Shown: piece after piece, positions 7,944-15,679 of the stretch | Numbering within the stretch: the first letter of the stretch is position 1 | Layout: every line of letters starts with the position of its first letter | Assembly (NCBI GenBank): GCA_036443405.1 | Contig: JAZFYD010000211.1 | Location: forward strand, 1-34,154 | Reading direction: 5' to 3' | Origin: JAZFYD01 sp036443405 | GTDB lineage: Bacteria; Planctomycetota; PLA2 | DNA: 34,154 nt | The notes under the pieces: generated by a model | The model's database searches: none | What the model saw: the letters and a program-made list of their open reading frames with translations, nothing else | What the model was told of the DNA's origin: nothing | Made by a program: the position numbers and the translations under genes

Positions 7944-8825
7944 ATGAGTACGCGCGCGATTTCATCGGACTACGCCCAGGCGGCCGCCGCGTTGGTCGCG
8001 TTGGCACGCTCACGTCCGAACGATGCGGTCGATCCGTTTCCGCCCGCGAGCGAATTCGAGGTGCTTGCGGATGCCGGCGCGCGCGGCAAGGAGGCCGAGG
8101 TGCACCCGCGCATCGCGCTCGAGGGCAAGGAACTCGTCGGGTTCGGCGCGGTGGATCTGGCTGCCGGCCACAAGGTCGCGACGCTGGTGGGCCCCCTGGT
8201 CCACCCGGCGCACCGGCGCAAGGGCCACGGCAAGATGTTGCTGGACGACCTGATCGGCCAGGCGCGAACGGCCAAGCACAAACGCGTGCGCGCGTGTGTC
8301 GGTTCCGACAACGGCGCGGGCCGCGCGTTCCTGAAAGCGGCCGGATTCCGCATCAAGGAAATGCACACGCGGCTGCGTCTCGAGCTTCCGTTCGAGGTCA
8401 CGCGCCCCGAGGTGAAGGGCGTTTCCGTCCGGCGCGCCAACTACGACCACAGCGCCGAGGTTCACGAGTACTGCGCCAAGTTCATCCCGCGCAACGCGAA
8501 GCAGACACGGTCGTTACTGAAGACACGCAACTACGCGATCTTCGTCGCGTTTCAGAAGGACCGCATCGTCGCGCACGCCGAACTCGACATGCGTTACGGC
8601 GACACCGCGACGGTCGAGTTCATGGAAGGCAAGTCCTCTCTGCTCGCCAAGGCCGGCCTCGGCAATCTGTTTCTCGCGGAGATGATCGAGTGCGCGTCGG
8701 AAACCCGCGAGATCGATCACTTCGATCTTCTCGTCCACGGCAACGACTCCGGCGAGATCGCGGCCTACCGCGAAGCCGGCTTCCAGGTCCGCCAGGAAGC
8801 GCATTACTACGAACGGTCCGTTTAG
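7944..8825 (+). CDS. GNAT-family N-acetyltransferase, two tandem GNAT-like domains
   Basis: The 293-residue product has an N-terminal GNAT domain at about residues 55-125, with the acetyl-CoA pyrophosphate loop in VHPAHRRKGHGKMLLDDLI and the final-strand pattern NGAGRAFLKAAGF. The second half (about 150-293) repeats the topology more weakly, ending in NDSGEIAAYREAGFQV, and lacks a clear RxxGxG loop. This resembles tandem-GNAT proteins in which one half is degenerate. The acceptor is unknown. The ATG at 7944 follows GAGGGGAC; an in-frame ATG at 7914 would add ten residues. It is divergent from the crotonase gene, leaving about 106 bp for promoters. Confidence 0.85.
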   Translation: MSTRAISSDYAQAAAALVALARSRPNDAVDPFPPASEFEVLADAGARGKEAEVHPRIALEGKELVGFGAVDLAAGHKVATLVGPLVHPAHRRKGHGKMLLDDLIGQARTAKHKRVRACVGSDNGAGRAFLKAAGFRIKEMHTRLRLELPFEVTRPEVKGVSVRRANYDHSAEVHEYCAKFIPRNAKQTRSLLKTRNYAIFVAFQKDRIVAHAELDMRYGDTATVEFMEGKSSLLAKAGLGNLFLAEMIECASETREIDHFDLLVHGNDSGEIAAYREAGFQVRQEAHYYERSV

Positions 8826-8854
8826 CAGCGCGGCGCTTCGCGCGCGCCGCTAAA
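8821..8854 (+). terminator. GC-rich stem-loop overlapping the GNAT stop codon
   Basis: TTTAGC at 8821 pairs with GCTAAA at 8849-8854, and inner GGCGC pairs with GCGCC around a TTCG-containing loop. The stem includes the TAG stop at 8823-8825. No U-tract follows, so it may be a transcript-end stabiliser or Rho-type end rather than a classic intrinsic terminator. Confidence 0.4.
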
Positions 8855-8856
8855 CG

Positions 8857-8891
8857 CCTCGGCCTCGGCCTTGGCCTCATGCGTCGAGCCC
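8857..8891 (+). repeat. dispersed 35-bp repeat, copy C
   Basis: This copy is identical at 34 of 35 positions to copy B (2386-2420, minus strand) and similar to copy A (2245-2279). It contains CCTCGGCCTCGG followed by CCTTGGCCTCATGCGT. It lies three bases after the stem-loop ending the GNAT gene. All three copies follow directly on the 3' end of a gene. Confidence 0.75.
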
Positions 8892-8971
8892 TTCCTCTCG
8901 GGCCCCGACCACTGCCACCCCGTTCCCCTAATCCGAATCCCAAACCGCCACCCCGGTAACATCGGGATCGG

Positions 8972-10600
8972 ATGATTGGACGGTGGACACAATGGCTGTT
9001 CGGTTTGCTCCTGCTCGCGAGCGCGGCCGCCGCGGAGCCGGACACAATCAAGAGCATCGACGCCAAGCTTCGCTTGCACAGAAACGGCGTGGTTTCCGCC
9101 GAGGAGGTCTATCGGTTTCCAAGTGACTTCTCTGGTCGCTTTGAACGCGTGTTTCCGACTCGCTATCGTGATCCCGGTGGCGCACTGCGTAACAGCCGAC
9201 TCGTCGTGGACGAAGTGTCCGGCGGAGTGATCGAGCAAACCCGGCGCGTCGAGCCCGGGGCGCTGCATCTTGTCGTGAAGTGCGGACCGGGGAACGGCCC
9301 AGTCACGGTCGTGCTGCGCTACCACTACGAGAATCTCGCCCGGAATAATGGCGCCGAGGTCGGGTTCAAGTGGGAACTGATCCTCAGGCCAACTTTCTTG
9401 AAGGTGGCACACGTATCGGCCAGCGTTTCGCTTCCTGCGGGCGTCGACGAGTCGGTTGTGCGGCGTGCGGGATTCCTCAGCAGTTCCGCGTACCAGACGG
9501 GCAACGAGGCGGAATTCTCGAGCTGGCCTCCGGTCTGTCGAGCGTCGGATGTCTCGCTGAGCGGCGGTCTCGCGGTTTGGATTTGGGTGCCGGAGCGTTT
9601 CGTCGATGTGCCTGGGCCGCCGGAACGCCTCTGGTGGTTCGTGATGGACTACGGGTTCCATTTCGTTCCGGTTGTCGTGCTCTTGTTGTGGATGGTCGCG
9701 GCCGGCACGCTGTCACGGCTTCGTTGGCGCGGGCTCTTGAGCCCCGCACCGGACTGGCGGCCGCCGTTCGGCCTCAGCCCCGCCGAGGTCGGGTTGCTCG
9801 CCGACGACAGGCTTGATCCGCGGGACCTCACCGCGGCGATCGTGCATCTGGCCGTGACCGGTCGTTTGCGCATTCGCACCGTCTCGCGCGATTTCCGGCT
9901 CGAGCTGCTGGACCGTCACGACGTGTCGGAGTTCGAGCGCCGGATGTTGCGGGCGCTCGCGCGCGGGCAGCAAGACGTCAGCTTGCGCGCGTCGCGCGGA
10001 CGTCTGGCCGCGTTTCGTTCCCAACTCGTGCGTTCGGCGTGGCTGCGTCTTGTCCAACAGGGATTCCGAGGCCGGCGATTCGGGCTTCGCGTTCGTCTGC
10101 CGGAAGCCCTCGTGATCGCGACGCTTGTTGTACTCCGGTACCACATCGGTGGGCCCGCGAGTTGGTGGTTCGTCGCCGTGCCCTGTGCACTCGGTATTCT
10201 GGCGATCTCGTCGCGCACCGCGAGCTGGACGCCAAAGGGGTTGGAAGCGGTGCAGGGGATTCGCGCCATGGTCGCGTTCATCAAGTCCTCGAAGCGCGAA
10301 TCACTGGACGTGTTGCCGCCCGGAGCCTGGGACCGCGTGCTGCCGTACGCAATCGCGTTGGGTTTGCGCGACGAGTGGCTCGCGGCGCGCGTGGATTCTC
10401 GCACCCCGCCGGCGTGGTTCGAGACACGGCACCGGTTCGATGCGAGCGTGCGCGCTCTTGACCGGTCCGTGCGAGCGCTGGTCGACAAGGTCCGCGTCTA
10501 CGACCGGACGGCGACGCTGTCGCGCATTCTCAATCTGGCGCCGCGACTCGTGGTCATCCGCGAGCGCTACCCGACCCGCGAGCGTGGGGGGTTTCGCTAG
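8972..10600 (+). CDS. DUF2207-family membrane protein
   Basis: The 542-residue product has a signal peptide (residues 1-21, ending ASAAAA). An extracytoplasmic beta-rich domain follows (about 22-215), starting with the family's typical IKSIDAKLRLHRNGVVSAEE. Next are a transmembrane helix (about 228-247, FHFVPVVVLLLWMVAAG), a cytoplasmic segment PPFGLSPAEVGLLADDRLD then DLTAAIVHLAVTGRLRI (about 262-300), and further hydrophobic segments near 379-412. This order is that of DUF2207 (YciQ-like) proteins, whose function is unknown. The start ATG at 8972 has only a weak purine-rich leader. It appears monocistronic and converges on the SDR at 10620. Confidence 0.82.
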   Translation: MIGRWTQWLFGLLLLASAAAAEPDTIKSIDAKLRLHRNGVVSAEEVYRFPSDFSGRFERVFPTRYRDPGGALRNSRLVVDEVSGGVIEQTRRVEPGALHLVVKCGPGNGPVTVVLRYHYENLARNNGAEVGFKWELILRPTFLKVAHVSASVSLPAGVDESVVRRAGFLSSSAYQTGNEAEFSSWPPVCRASDVSLSGGLAVWIWVPERFVDVPGPPERLWWFVMDYGFHFVPVVVLLLWMVAAGTLSRLRWRGLLSPAPDWRPPFGLSPAEVGLLADDRLDPRDLTAAIVHLAVTGRLRIRTVSRDFRLELLDRHDVSEFERRMLRALARGQQDVSLRASRGRLAAFRSQLVRSAWLRLVQQGFRGRRFGLRVRLPEALVIATLVVLRYHIGGPASWWFVAVPCALGILAISSRTASWTPKGLEAVQGIRAMVAFIKSSKRESLDVLPPGAWDRVLPYAIALGLRDEWLAARVDSRTPPAWFETRHRFDASVRALDRSVRALVDKVRVYDRTATLSRILNLAPRLVVIRERYPTRERGGFR

Positions 10601-10619
10601 ATCTGTACCTGGCACCGAT

Positions 10620-11300
10620 CTAGCGCAACACAGTCTCGCGGCCGGTGCCGTCCGTTTCCAATAGTTCCACCACGGCGGCGGCGACGTCCTTTGGTTGGAT
10701 CAACTTGCCGCCGGGGTTCAGTGCGGCTAGTTGCTCGCGCGCTTCCGCTTCGGTGCGGCCGGTGGCTTCGACGATGTTCGCGATGCTTCGGGCTGTAAGC
10801 GGGCTGTCGACGAATCCGGGGCACACCGCGTCGACGCGGACCTTTTTCAACTCCAGCGCGAGCGCGCGCGTCAGGCCCAGGAGCGCGTGTTTGCTCGCGG
10901 TGTACGCGGCGACGTAAGGTGCGCCTTCGAGCGACGCGATCGAGCAGACGTTGATGATGTGGCCGCGCGGCGACGCTTGGAGCAGCGGCAGCGTTTCGCG
11001 TGCGAGGTGAAACGGCGCCGTCACGTTGATCGCGAGGTGCCGGTCCCAGAACTCGTCGGTCGTGCGCTTGAGCGGCGCGGCTTCGGCGATGCCGGCGTTG
11101 TTGACGAGAACGTCCAGGCGCTTGAGCGACGCGGCGAGGCTGCGAACCGCCGACACGTCCGTTAGGTCGTAACCCTTGCGGCGCGACGCCGTGATCACCT
11201 CGAACCCCTTTTCCCGCAGCGCGTCGCAGATCGCAGCGCCGATGCCCGTCTCGCCGCCGGTGACGAGTGCCACCTCGCCGAGGGCCACCTCAGGCGTCAA
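10620..11300 (-). CDS. short-chain dehydrogenase/reductase (SDR), third gene of a diiron/OYE/SDR operon
   Basis: This 226-residue classical SDR has TGGETGIG (residues 14-21), NNAG (67-70), and catalytic Ser120, Tyr133 and Lys137. The start used is TTG at 11298-11300, which has GGTGGAG seven bases upstream and overlaps the end of the Old Yellow Enzyme gene by 11 bp. A GTG at 11286-11288 would be the alternative, four codons shorter. The overlap and shared direction with the two preceding genes argue for a common pathway in which a hydroxyl group is oxidised or a ketone reduced. It converges on the DUF2207 gene across only 19 bp. Confidence 0.92.
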   Translation of the reverse strand: MTPEVALGEVALVTGGETGIGAAICDALREKGFEVITASRRKGYDLTDVSAVRSLAASLKRLDVLVNNAGIAEAAPLKRTTDEFWDRHLAINVTAPFHLARETLPLLQASPRGHIINVCSIASLEGAPYVAAYTASKHALLGLTRALALELKKVRVDAVCPGFVDSPLTARSIANIVEATGRTEAEAREQLAALNPGGKLIQPKDVAAAVVELLETDGTGRETVLR

Positions 11301-12738
11301 GTCGGAACTCCACCGGGCCGAGTTCGTCGGAGCGGTTGCCGGCCAGGTCGTACGCGATCACTTTGTAACGGTACCCGATGCCACCGAGCGCCGACGCGTC
11401 CTCGAAGCGGTGGGACACGCCGCGCGCCGAGTCCACGTGCGCAAACGGCCCGTCACCCTCCGAGCGCAGGACCATGTACCCGTACACACCCTGCGGATCC
11501 TCCGCTGCCGTCCACTCGAGGCGCGCGCGTCCCTGGTTGGTCGTGATCTCGAGCTGCGCTCCGTCGGGCCACTGCGGCGCCGTGCCGTCCGCGGGCGGCT
11601 CCGGCGCGTGCAGGTCGTAGCGGCGCCACAGCGTGCAACGCACACGATGAAAACGCTCGTCGAGCGCCTTGCATACGTTGTTGTAGACACACGGCACCAC
11701 GGTGTCCGCGCGGCCCTCGCGCACCTTCTTCGGCCAATCCGGGTCGGCCAGAAGCTGGCGCGCGATGCCCACGAGATCCGCGGTGCCGTTTTGCAGCACC
11801 GACTCGGCGAGTTCCGGCGTGCGGATCTTGCCGGTGGCGACGACGGGCACGTCGAGGCCCCGATCGACGAGGTGCCGGCGGATCCCGTCGGCGAGATAGA
11901 GGTTCAGCCCGTCCGGGTAGCTTGCGCTCGGCATACAGCGGTCGCCGCTGTAACCGGTGTAGGGATAGAGCGGCTCGCCCTTGGTCTGGATCGCGTCCTC
12001 GAACTTGCCGCCGGCGCTGATCGAAAGGTAGTCCGCGCCCGCGAGCGCGAACCGATGCGCCATGACCTGCGCGTCCGTGACGCTGTACCCGTCCTTGATC
12101 GCCTCCTCGCCGTCGTAGCGAATGCCGATCACGAAATCGTCGCCGACACGTTCGCGCACGCGCTCCAGAGCGCGCGTCGGCACACGCAGCCGGTTGTCCA
12201 CGGAGCGTCCACCGAACTCGTCTCTTCGGTCGTTGCGCCGGGACAGGAACGAGCTCAGCGTGTATGCGTGCGCCATGTGCAGTTCGACGGCGTCGAAGCC
12301 GGCCTCGCGCACCCGCACGGCGGCCTCGCCGTACGCGTCCACGATCGCATCGATGTCTGCGTGCGACAGGTCCTGGATGCGCTGCCGCCAACCGGAGCGG
12401 CTGATTTTCAAGAAGTGGATGATCTGTGCGGCGACCTTCGTCGGCGACGTGTCGTGCACAGCCCGGGTCAGGCCCGTCAGACCGGGCAGAAACGAATCGT
12501 TCGACGCGCGCAGCAGCGGGCCGCTCTTCGCCTCGTGCACGCCCATCGCCTCGACGACCATCAGACCCGGTTCGCCGGCCGCGTAGCGGACGTAGCGATC
12601 GCGAATCGCGTCGTTGACCCGGCCGTCCTTACCGCTCAGGCGCGTCACCATCGCCGGCAACACGATGCGGTTATCGAGCTTCAGCCCCCGGATCTCGAAC
12701 GGGCGAAACAGCCGCGAGGTCGCGGCGTCGAAACTCAT
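11290..12738 (-). CDS. Old Yellow Enzyme-family NADH:flavin oxidoreductase fused to a C-terminal fibronectin-III-like domain
   Basis: This 482-residue protein has residues 1-375 as an FMN-binding TIM barrel of the OYE/2,4-dienoyl-CoA reductase class: LFRPFEIRGLKLDNRIV, the active-site pair in HMAHAYTLSSFLSRRNDRR (His154 and His157), and the phosphate-binding ATGKIRTPELAE. Cysteines 350, 356 and 368 sit where long OYEs bind a 4Fe-4S cluster, but the second of the four expected ligands is Asn353, so the cluster site looks degenerate. The usual C-terminal pyridine-nucleotide domain is absent. Residues about 392-475 instead read like a fibronectin III beta-sandwich (RARLEWTAAEDPQGVYGYMV, then YRYKVIAYDLAGNRS). 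The ATG overlaps the diiron gene stop as ATGA. The substrate is unknown, but an ene-reduction of an unsaturated carbonyl is the family reaction. Confidence 0.88.
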   Translation of the reverse strand: MSFDAATSRLFRPFEIRGLKLDNRIVLPAMVTRLSGKDGRVNDAIRDRYVRYAAGEPGLMVVEAMGVHEAKSGPLLRASNDSFLPGLTGLTRAVHDTSPTKVAAQIIHFLKISRSGWRQRIQDLSHADIDAIVDAYGEAAVRVREAGFDAVELHMAHAYTLSSFLSRRNDRRDEFGGRSVDNRLRVPTRALERVRERVGDDFVIGIRYDGEEAIKDGYSVTDAQVMAHRFALAGADYLSISAGGKFEDAIQTKGEPLYPYTGYSGDRCMPSASYPDGLNLYLADGIRRHLVDRGLDVPVVATGKIRTPELAESVLQNGTADLVGIARQLLADPDWPKKVREGRADTVVPCVYNNVCKALDERFHRVRCTLWRRYDLHAPEPPADGTAPQWPDGAQLEITTNQGRARLEWTAAEDPQGVYGYMVLRSEGDGPFAHVDSARGVSHRFEDASALGGIGYRYKVIAYDLAGNRSDELGPVEFRLDA

Positions 12739-13478
12739 AGGGAGAGGTCGAGCTTCGGCGAAGTCACGGTGCCGAGTTCCTCGAGCCGCTCACGCGTCGG
12801 GAACACTAGGCCGCAACTGCGCATCACGGATTTCAGCTCGTCGGTGTAGTCCTGCGCAACCGCGGCGCTGTCCCGAGTCTTGAGTCCGGACTCGATCGCG
12901 AACCGGTTGCCGTCGGTGCCCGGGCGCCCAAACGAACGCATCGAGACCGCGTACCACTTGTCGAACAGTTCCTGCGTCGCCGCCAGGTTGGCCGGATCGC
13001 GCGAGTAGTCGATCACGATCTCGGCGCCGAAGTCCTCGTGGCCCTCCTCCTCCTCGAGGATCTTCCCGACGACGCGGCAGTACGGATCGAACGAGCAGTT
13101 TTCGTACTCACGCAGGTGGAACGCCGAGGCCGTGTCGTAGCAGAACTGCATCACGCCGAGTTCGAGGAAGCTCTCGGGGAACGGAATGGGCCGGTCGTTT
13201 TCCAGCCGATCGCGGCAGATCACGTCGAGGTCGCCGGCGCCGATCTCGTTGTAGATCGCGACGCAGGCCTCGAAGTGCTCGAGTTCCTCGACCGCGTGGC
13301 CCATCACCTTGCGCTTGAACGGGAGGTTCGGCACGAAGTGCAGCGCATAGCTGAACGCGTGCGACGCCGCGAGCTCGCGGTAGGCCTGGCTACGGACCAT
13401 CTGCGCCAGAGTGTCGAAGTATCGCTCCGACATCTCGTCACGGTGGCTAATGCGGGGGGGGGTGTGCTGCGTCGTCAT
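12735..13478 (-). CDS. ferritin-like diiron protein of the phenylacetyl-CoA epoxidase (PaaA/PaaC) family
   Basis: This 247-residue, mostly helical protein has paired metal-ligand motifs of a ferritin-like diiron centre: RELAASHAF in the first helix, EELEHFE (ExxH) in the second, a Tyr-Asp pair in FCYDTASAFH, and EEEEGHEDFG (ExxH) in the fourth. The overall pattern matches Phenylacetic acid catabolic proteins, whose best-known member epoxidises an aromatic CoA ester; the partner subunits PaaB to PaaE are absent here. I chose the ATG at 13476-13478. A second ATG at 13433 lies just past a nine-base homopolymer (13454-13462). The gene is the first of a three-gene operon with an OYE and an SDR, suggesting oxygenation followed by reduction steps. 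Confidence 0.85.
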   Translation of the reverse strand: MTTQHTPPRISHRDEMSERYFDTLAQMVRSQAYRELAASHAFSYALHFVPNLPFKRKVMGHAVEELEHFEACVAIYNEIGAGDLDVICRDRLENDRPIPFPESFLELGVMQFCYDTASAFHLREYENCSFDPYCRVVGKILEEEEGHEDFGAEIVIDYSRDPANLAATQELFDKWYAVSMRSFGRPGTDGNRFAIESGLKTRDSAAVAQDYTDELKSVMRSCGLVFPTRERLEELGTVTSPKLDLSL

Positions 13479-13566
13479 ATCGCCGTTGGATCCATCCACC
13501 CGTTTGAACTCACCCGAACGGGCCCCCCAACGTAGGATCCGGACCGGCCATGTCAAGCAAAGCGGA

Positions 13567-14307
13567 CTACTTGGCGTCCTTGGGATCGGGGGGGTTGAGC
13601 ATCTTCTCTGCGTCTTCGGCGGCCCGGGTGTCCGGGTGTTTTTCCACGATTCTGTGCAATAAATCGCGGGCCTTTTTTGACTTGCCCTCGCGGTTCAGAA
13701 GCCGGGCATCCAGAAGCAAGCGCCGGGCCTTTTGCTGGGCTTTCTCGGCCTTGATTTTGGGCCGCGTCGCCTTGTCCGAGTGCAGGTCCTTGAGGTCCGC
13801 CGCCGCGTCCTCCTGAACGGACAGGCCCTTGTAGTCCTGGTCGAGCAGCAGAAGTAGCTCGAGCGCCTCCTGGGTCTTGTCGCCCTTGCGCAGGAGCAGA
13901 CGTGCGCGGCCCAGGATCTCGGTGCCCTTCACGTCGAGGCCGTGGATCTCCGCTTCCACCGCGCGCTTCGCGGCTCCATTGCGCACGGTCTTTTCGAGAC
14001 GCCGAAGCTGCTTGAGCGCGGCGGGGATGTGCTGGACCGCGAGCATCATCCGCACGCGCGTCATCGCATCGCGATCCTTGCCCTTGAAGTCGCGCAGGTC
14101 GCCCGTGATCTGCGGGAACCGGAAGTCGTTTCGCGCGTAGCCGATGCCCACCCGGTTGCGCGGTCCGCCGCCGCGAGGATTCACGTGGCAGAATCCGCAC
14201 TGCTTTGCTTCGCGGCGCGCGAACTCGGGCCGCGCCTCCGCCGGTCTTTCCGACATCAGGGTTCCGGCGAGAATCCAGATGAGAACCAGAAGGAGTCGTC
14301 CACGCAT
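13567..14307 (-). CDS. secreted single-CXXCH (haem c-type) protein with a helical repeat tail
   Basis: The 246-residue product has an N-terminal signal peptide (LLLVLIWILAGTLM, cleavage probably near AEA) and then one CGFCH motif (Cys37, Cys40, His41) followed by VNPRGGGPRNRVG, a cytochrome c-type haem attachment site. Residues 80-246 are helical and charged with TPR-like spacing (ALELLLLLDQDYKG, LLLDARLLNREGKSKKARD), probably a protein-binding repeat. The ATG is at 14305-14307; a TTG one codon upstream is less likely. It lies 88 bp upstream of the diiron operon on the same strand and is divergent from the HEAT gene. An electron-transfer or redox-sensing role in the periplasm is inferred only from the haem motif. 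Confidence 0.78.
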   Translation of the reverse strand: MRGRLLLVLIWILAGTLMSERPAEARPEFARREAKQCGFCHVNPRGGGPRNRVGIGYARNDFRFPQITGDLRDFKGKDRDAMTRVRMMLAVQHIPAALKQLRRLEKTVRNGAAKRAVEAEIHGLDVKGTEILGRARLLLRKGDKTQEALELLLLLDQDYKGLSVQEDAAADLKDLHSDKATRPKIKAEKAQQKARRLLLDARLLNREGKSKKARDLLHRIVEKHPDTRAAEDAEKMLNPPDPKDAK

Positions 14308-14390
14308 CAACGCACCAGTATAGGCGGCGGGCGTGCCCTCGAAACGCGCGGTCTTTTGCGGCCGTGGGCGGTCCTGTTCGGGCTACAGTG

Positions 14391-15665
14391 ATGCACATGA
14401 CGACGCTGTTGGTTGTGTTGCTCATTGTCGGTTCGCCCGACGATGGCGGCGCGAGCGAGCAGCCGGTGCCGTCGGCCGTTACCAAGACCGTCGAGGTTCT
14501 GGTGGGGCGGCTGTCGCACCGCGATCCCGCGGTTCGGGAGGCCGCGGTGTTGCAACTTCTCGAGATCGGTGACCCGGCGGCGGACCGTCTCGAAAAGGGT
14601 GTGCTCGCAGCCCCCGAGGCCCGCAGGCTCGCGGCGCGGCTACTGCGCCGGCTTCGAGGGCCGCGGCTCGCGATTGTCGGGCCGCGCGTGATCGGGCGAT
14701 CGGAACCGGATTGGCAGATCGAACTGGTCGTGAGCAATCCCGGGCGGCAGCCGGCGGGCATCTCGGACTTTTGGATCGCGTCATCCCCGGGGCCCGGGCC
14801 GCAATTCGGGGCGCCGATCGGAAAGGGTGTGCGCCCCAACGGGCCGCGCGGTCCGCGCATCGATCCGCACTGGACGTTCGTCTCGGATCTCACTGCAGCT
14901 GCGCCGAAACCGGGGCCGAGCACCGTGCGCGGTCCGTACGGAATCCCCACCGGGACAAAGCTGCGCCTTGCGATGATCGTGCCGCTGGAGAGCAAACCAG
15001 AGGGCCGGTACAGCGTCAGCGTCACGTACGAGGCCGAGGAGTACCGCTTCGAAGCATCCGCGGAAGTCCAGGTCGTCGACGACACCGTGGTGAAGCTCGA
15101 CGCGATGGTCCGGTCTACCGATGCAAGCCGCCGCGAACTTGCGCTGCAGATCCTGGCGCGCCGCGCGCGGGAGTCGCGGGTGGATCCGTCGATGCGACGC
15201 GGCATCGCCGCGGCCGTGGGTTCACCGCTTCTATCCGTGCGCGTCGAGGCCGCGCGTTTCTTGGGGCTCTCCGGTCAGAAGCACCACACGGCCGCGCTGT
15301 TGAAGCTTGCGGATCCCGCGCATACGGAGGTGTCGTTGGAAGCGCTCGGCGGCTTGTTTCGCCTGCACGGCGAGTCCGCAACCATGCCGCGCGCGATGAC
15401 GCGATTGCTGACACGCGCGTTTGGCACCGGTGTCCCCTGGCCGGCGACTTCGGTCGCGAAGGCACTGCGGATCGTTCCGCCGCCCACGAGAGTGCTTGTC
15501 TTGTCGCAGGTACTTTCGGTGTCGCGATCGCCGCGTGTGCATGCGGCCGTCTGCGAACTGCTAGAGGGCTACGGCATCCACGTAGCGATCGAGCCCGTGA
15601 CGAAGCGTGTTCCGCGCAGCGAGATCCGGCGATTGACTGCGCTCGGCACCCGGGCAGGGGATTAG
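14391..15665 (+). CDS. secreted HEAT-repeat protein with a central beta domain, unknown function
   Basis: This protein of about 424 residues has a short hydrophobic leader (MTTLLVVLLIVGS), a signal peptide candidate. A HEAT-like pair is at about 35-85 (LSHRDPAVREAAVLQLLEIGDPAA), followed by a beta-rich Ig-like region (about 90-235, containing DWQIELVVSNPGRQPAG). A second HEAT stretch lies at about 245-370 (SVRVEAARFLGLSGQKHHTAALLKL). HEAT repeats serve as protein-interaction scaffolds. Starts at 14391 (ATG) and 14397 (ATG) are equally possible. Its stop is 14 bp before lpxA, so the two are probably co-transcribed. No enzymatic motif is visible. Confidence 0.75.
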   Translation: MHMTTLLVVLLIVGSPDDGGASEQPVPSAVTKTVEVLVGRLSHRDPAVREAAVLQLLEIGDPAADRLEKGVLAAPEARRLAARLLRRLRGPRLAIVGPRVIGRSEPDWQIELVVSNPGRQPAGISDFWIASSPGPGPQFGAPIGKGVRPNGPRGPRIDPHWTFVSDLTAAAPKPGPSTVRGPYGIPTGTKLRLAMIVPLESKPEGRYSVSVTYEAEEYRFEASAEVQVVDDTVVKLDAMVRSTDASRRELALQILARRARESRVDPSMRRGIAAAVGSPLLSVRVEAARFLGLSGQKHHTAALLKLADPAHTEVSLEALGGLFRLHGESATMPRAMTRLLTRAFGTGVPWPATSVAKALRIVPPPTRVLVLSQVLSVSRSPRVHAAVCELLEGYGIHVAIEPVTKRVPRSEIRRLTALGTRAGD

Positions 15666-15679
15666 ATACGCTGCGCGCG

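Noticed and set aside
5836..10616. Recurring word ACCTGGCACC in gaps near 5837 and 10607 and at the start of the gene at 1558
   Set aside because: Ten bases at three sites, one of them coding, is not enough to define a repeat in this window.
11176..12849. 557-codon plus-strand frame opposite the OYE gene
   Set aside because: It is a shadow of the OYE coding sequence. The minus-strand product has catalytic motifs and overlapping neighbours.
13553..15205. 550-codon minus-strand frame covering the CXXCH gene and the HEAT gene
   Set aside because: It runs across two divergent genes in the wrong frame, with low-complexity Arg/Ser/Pro content and no family motif.
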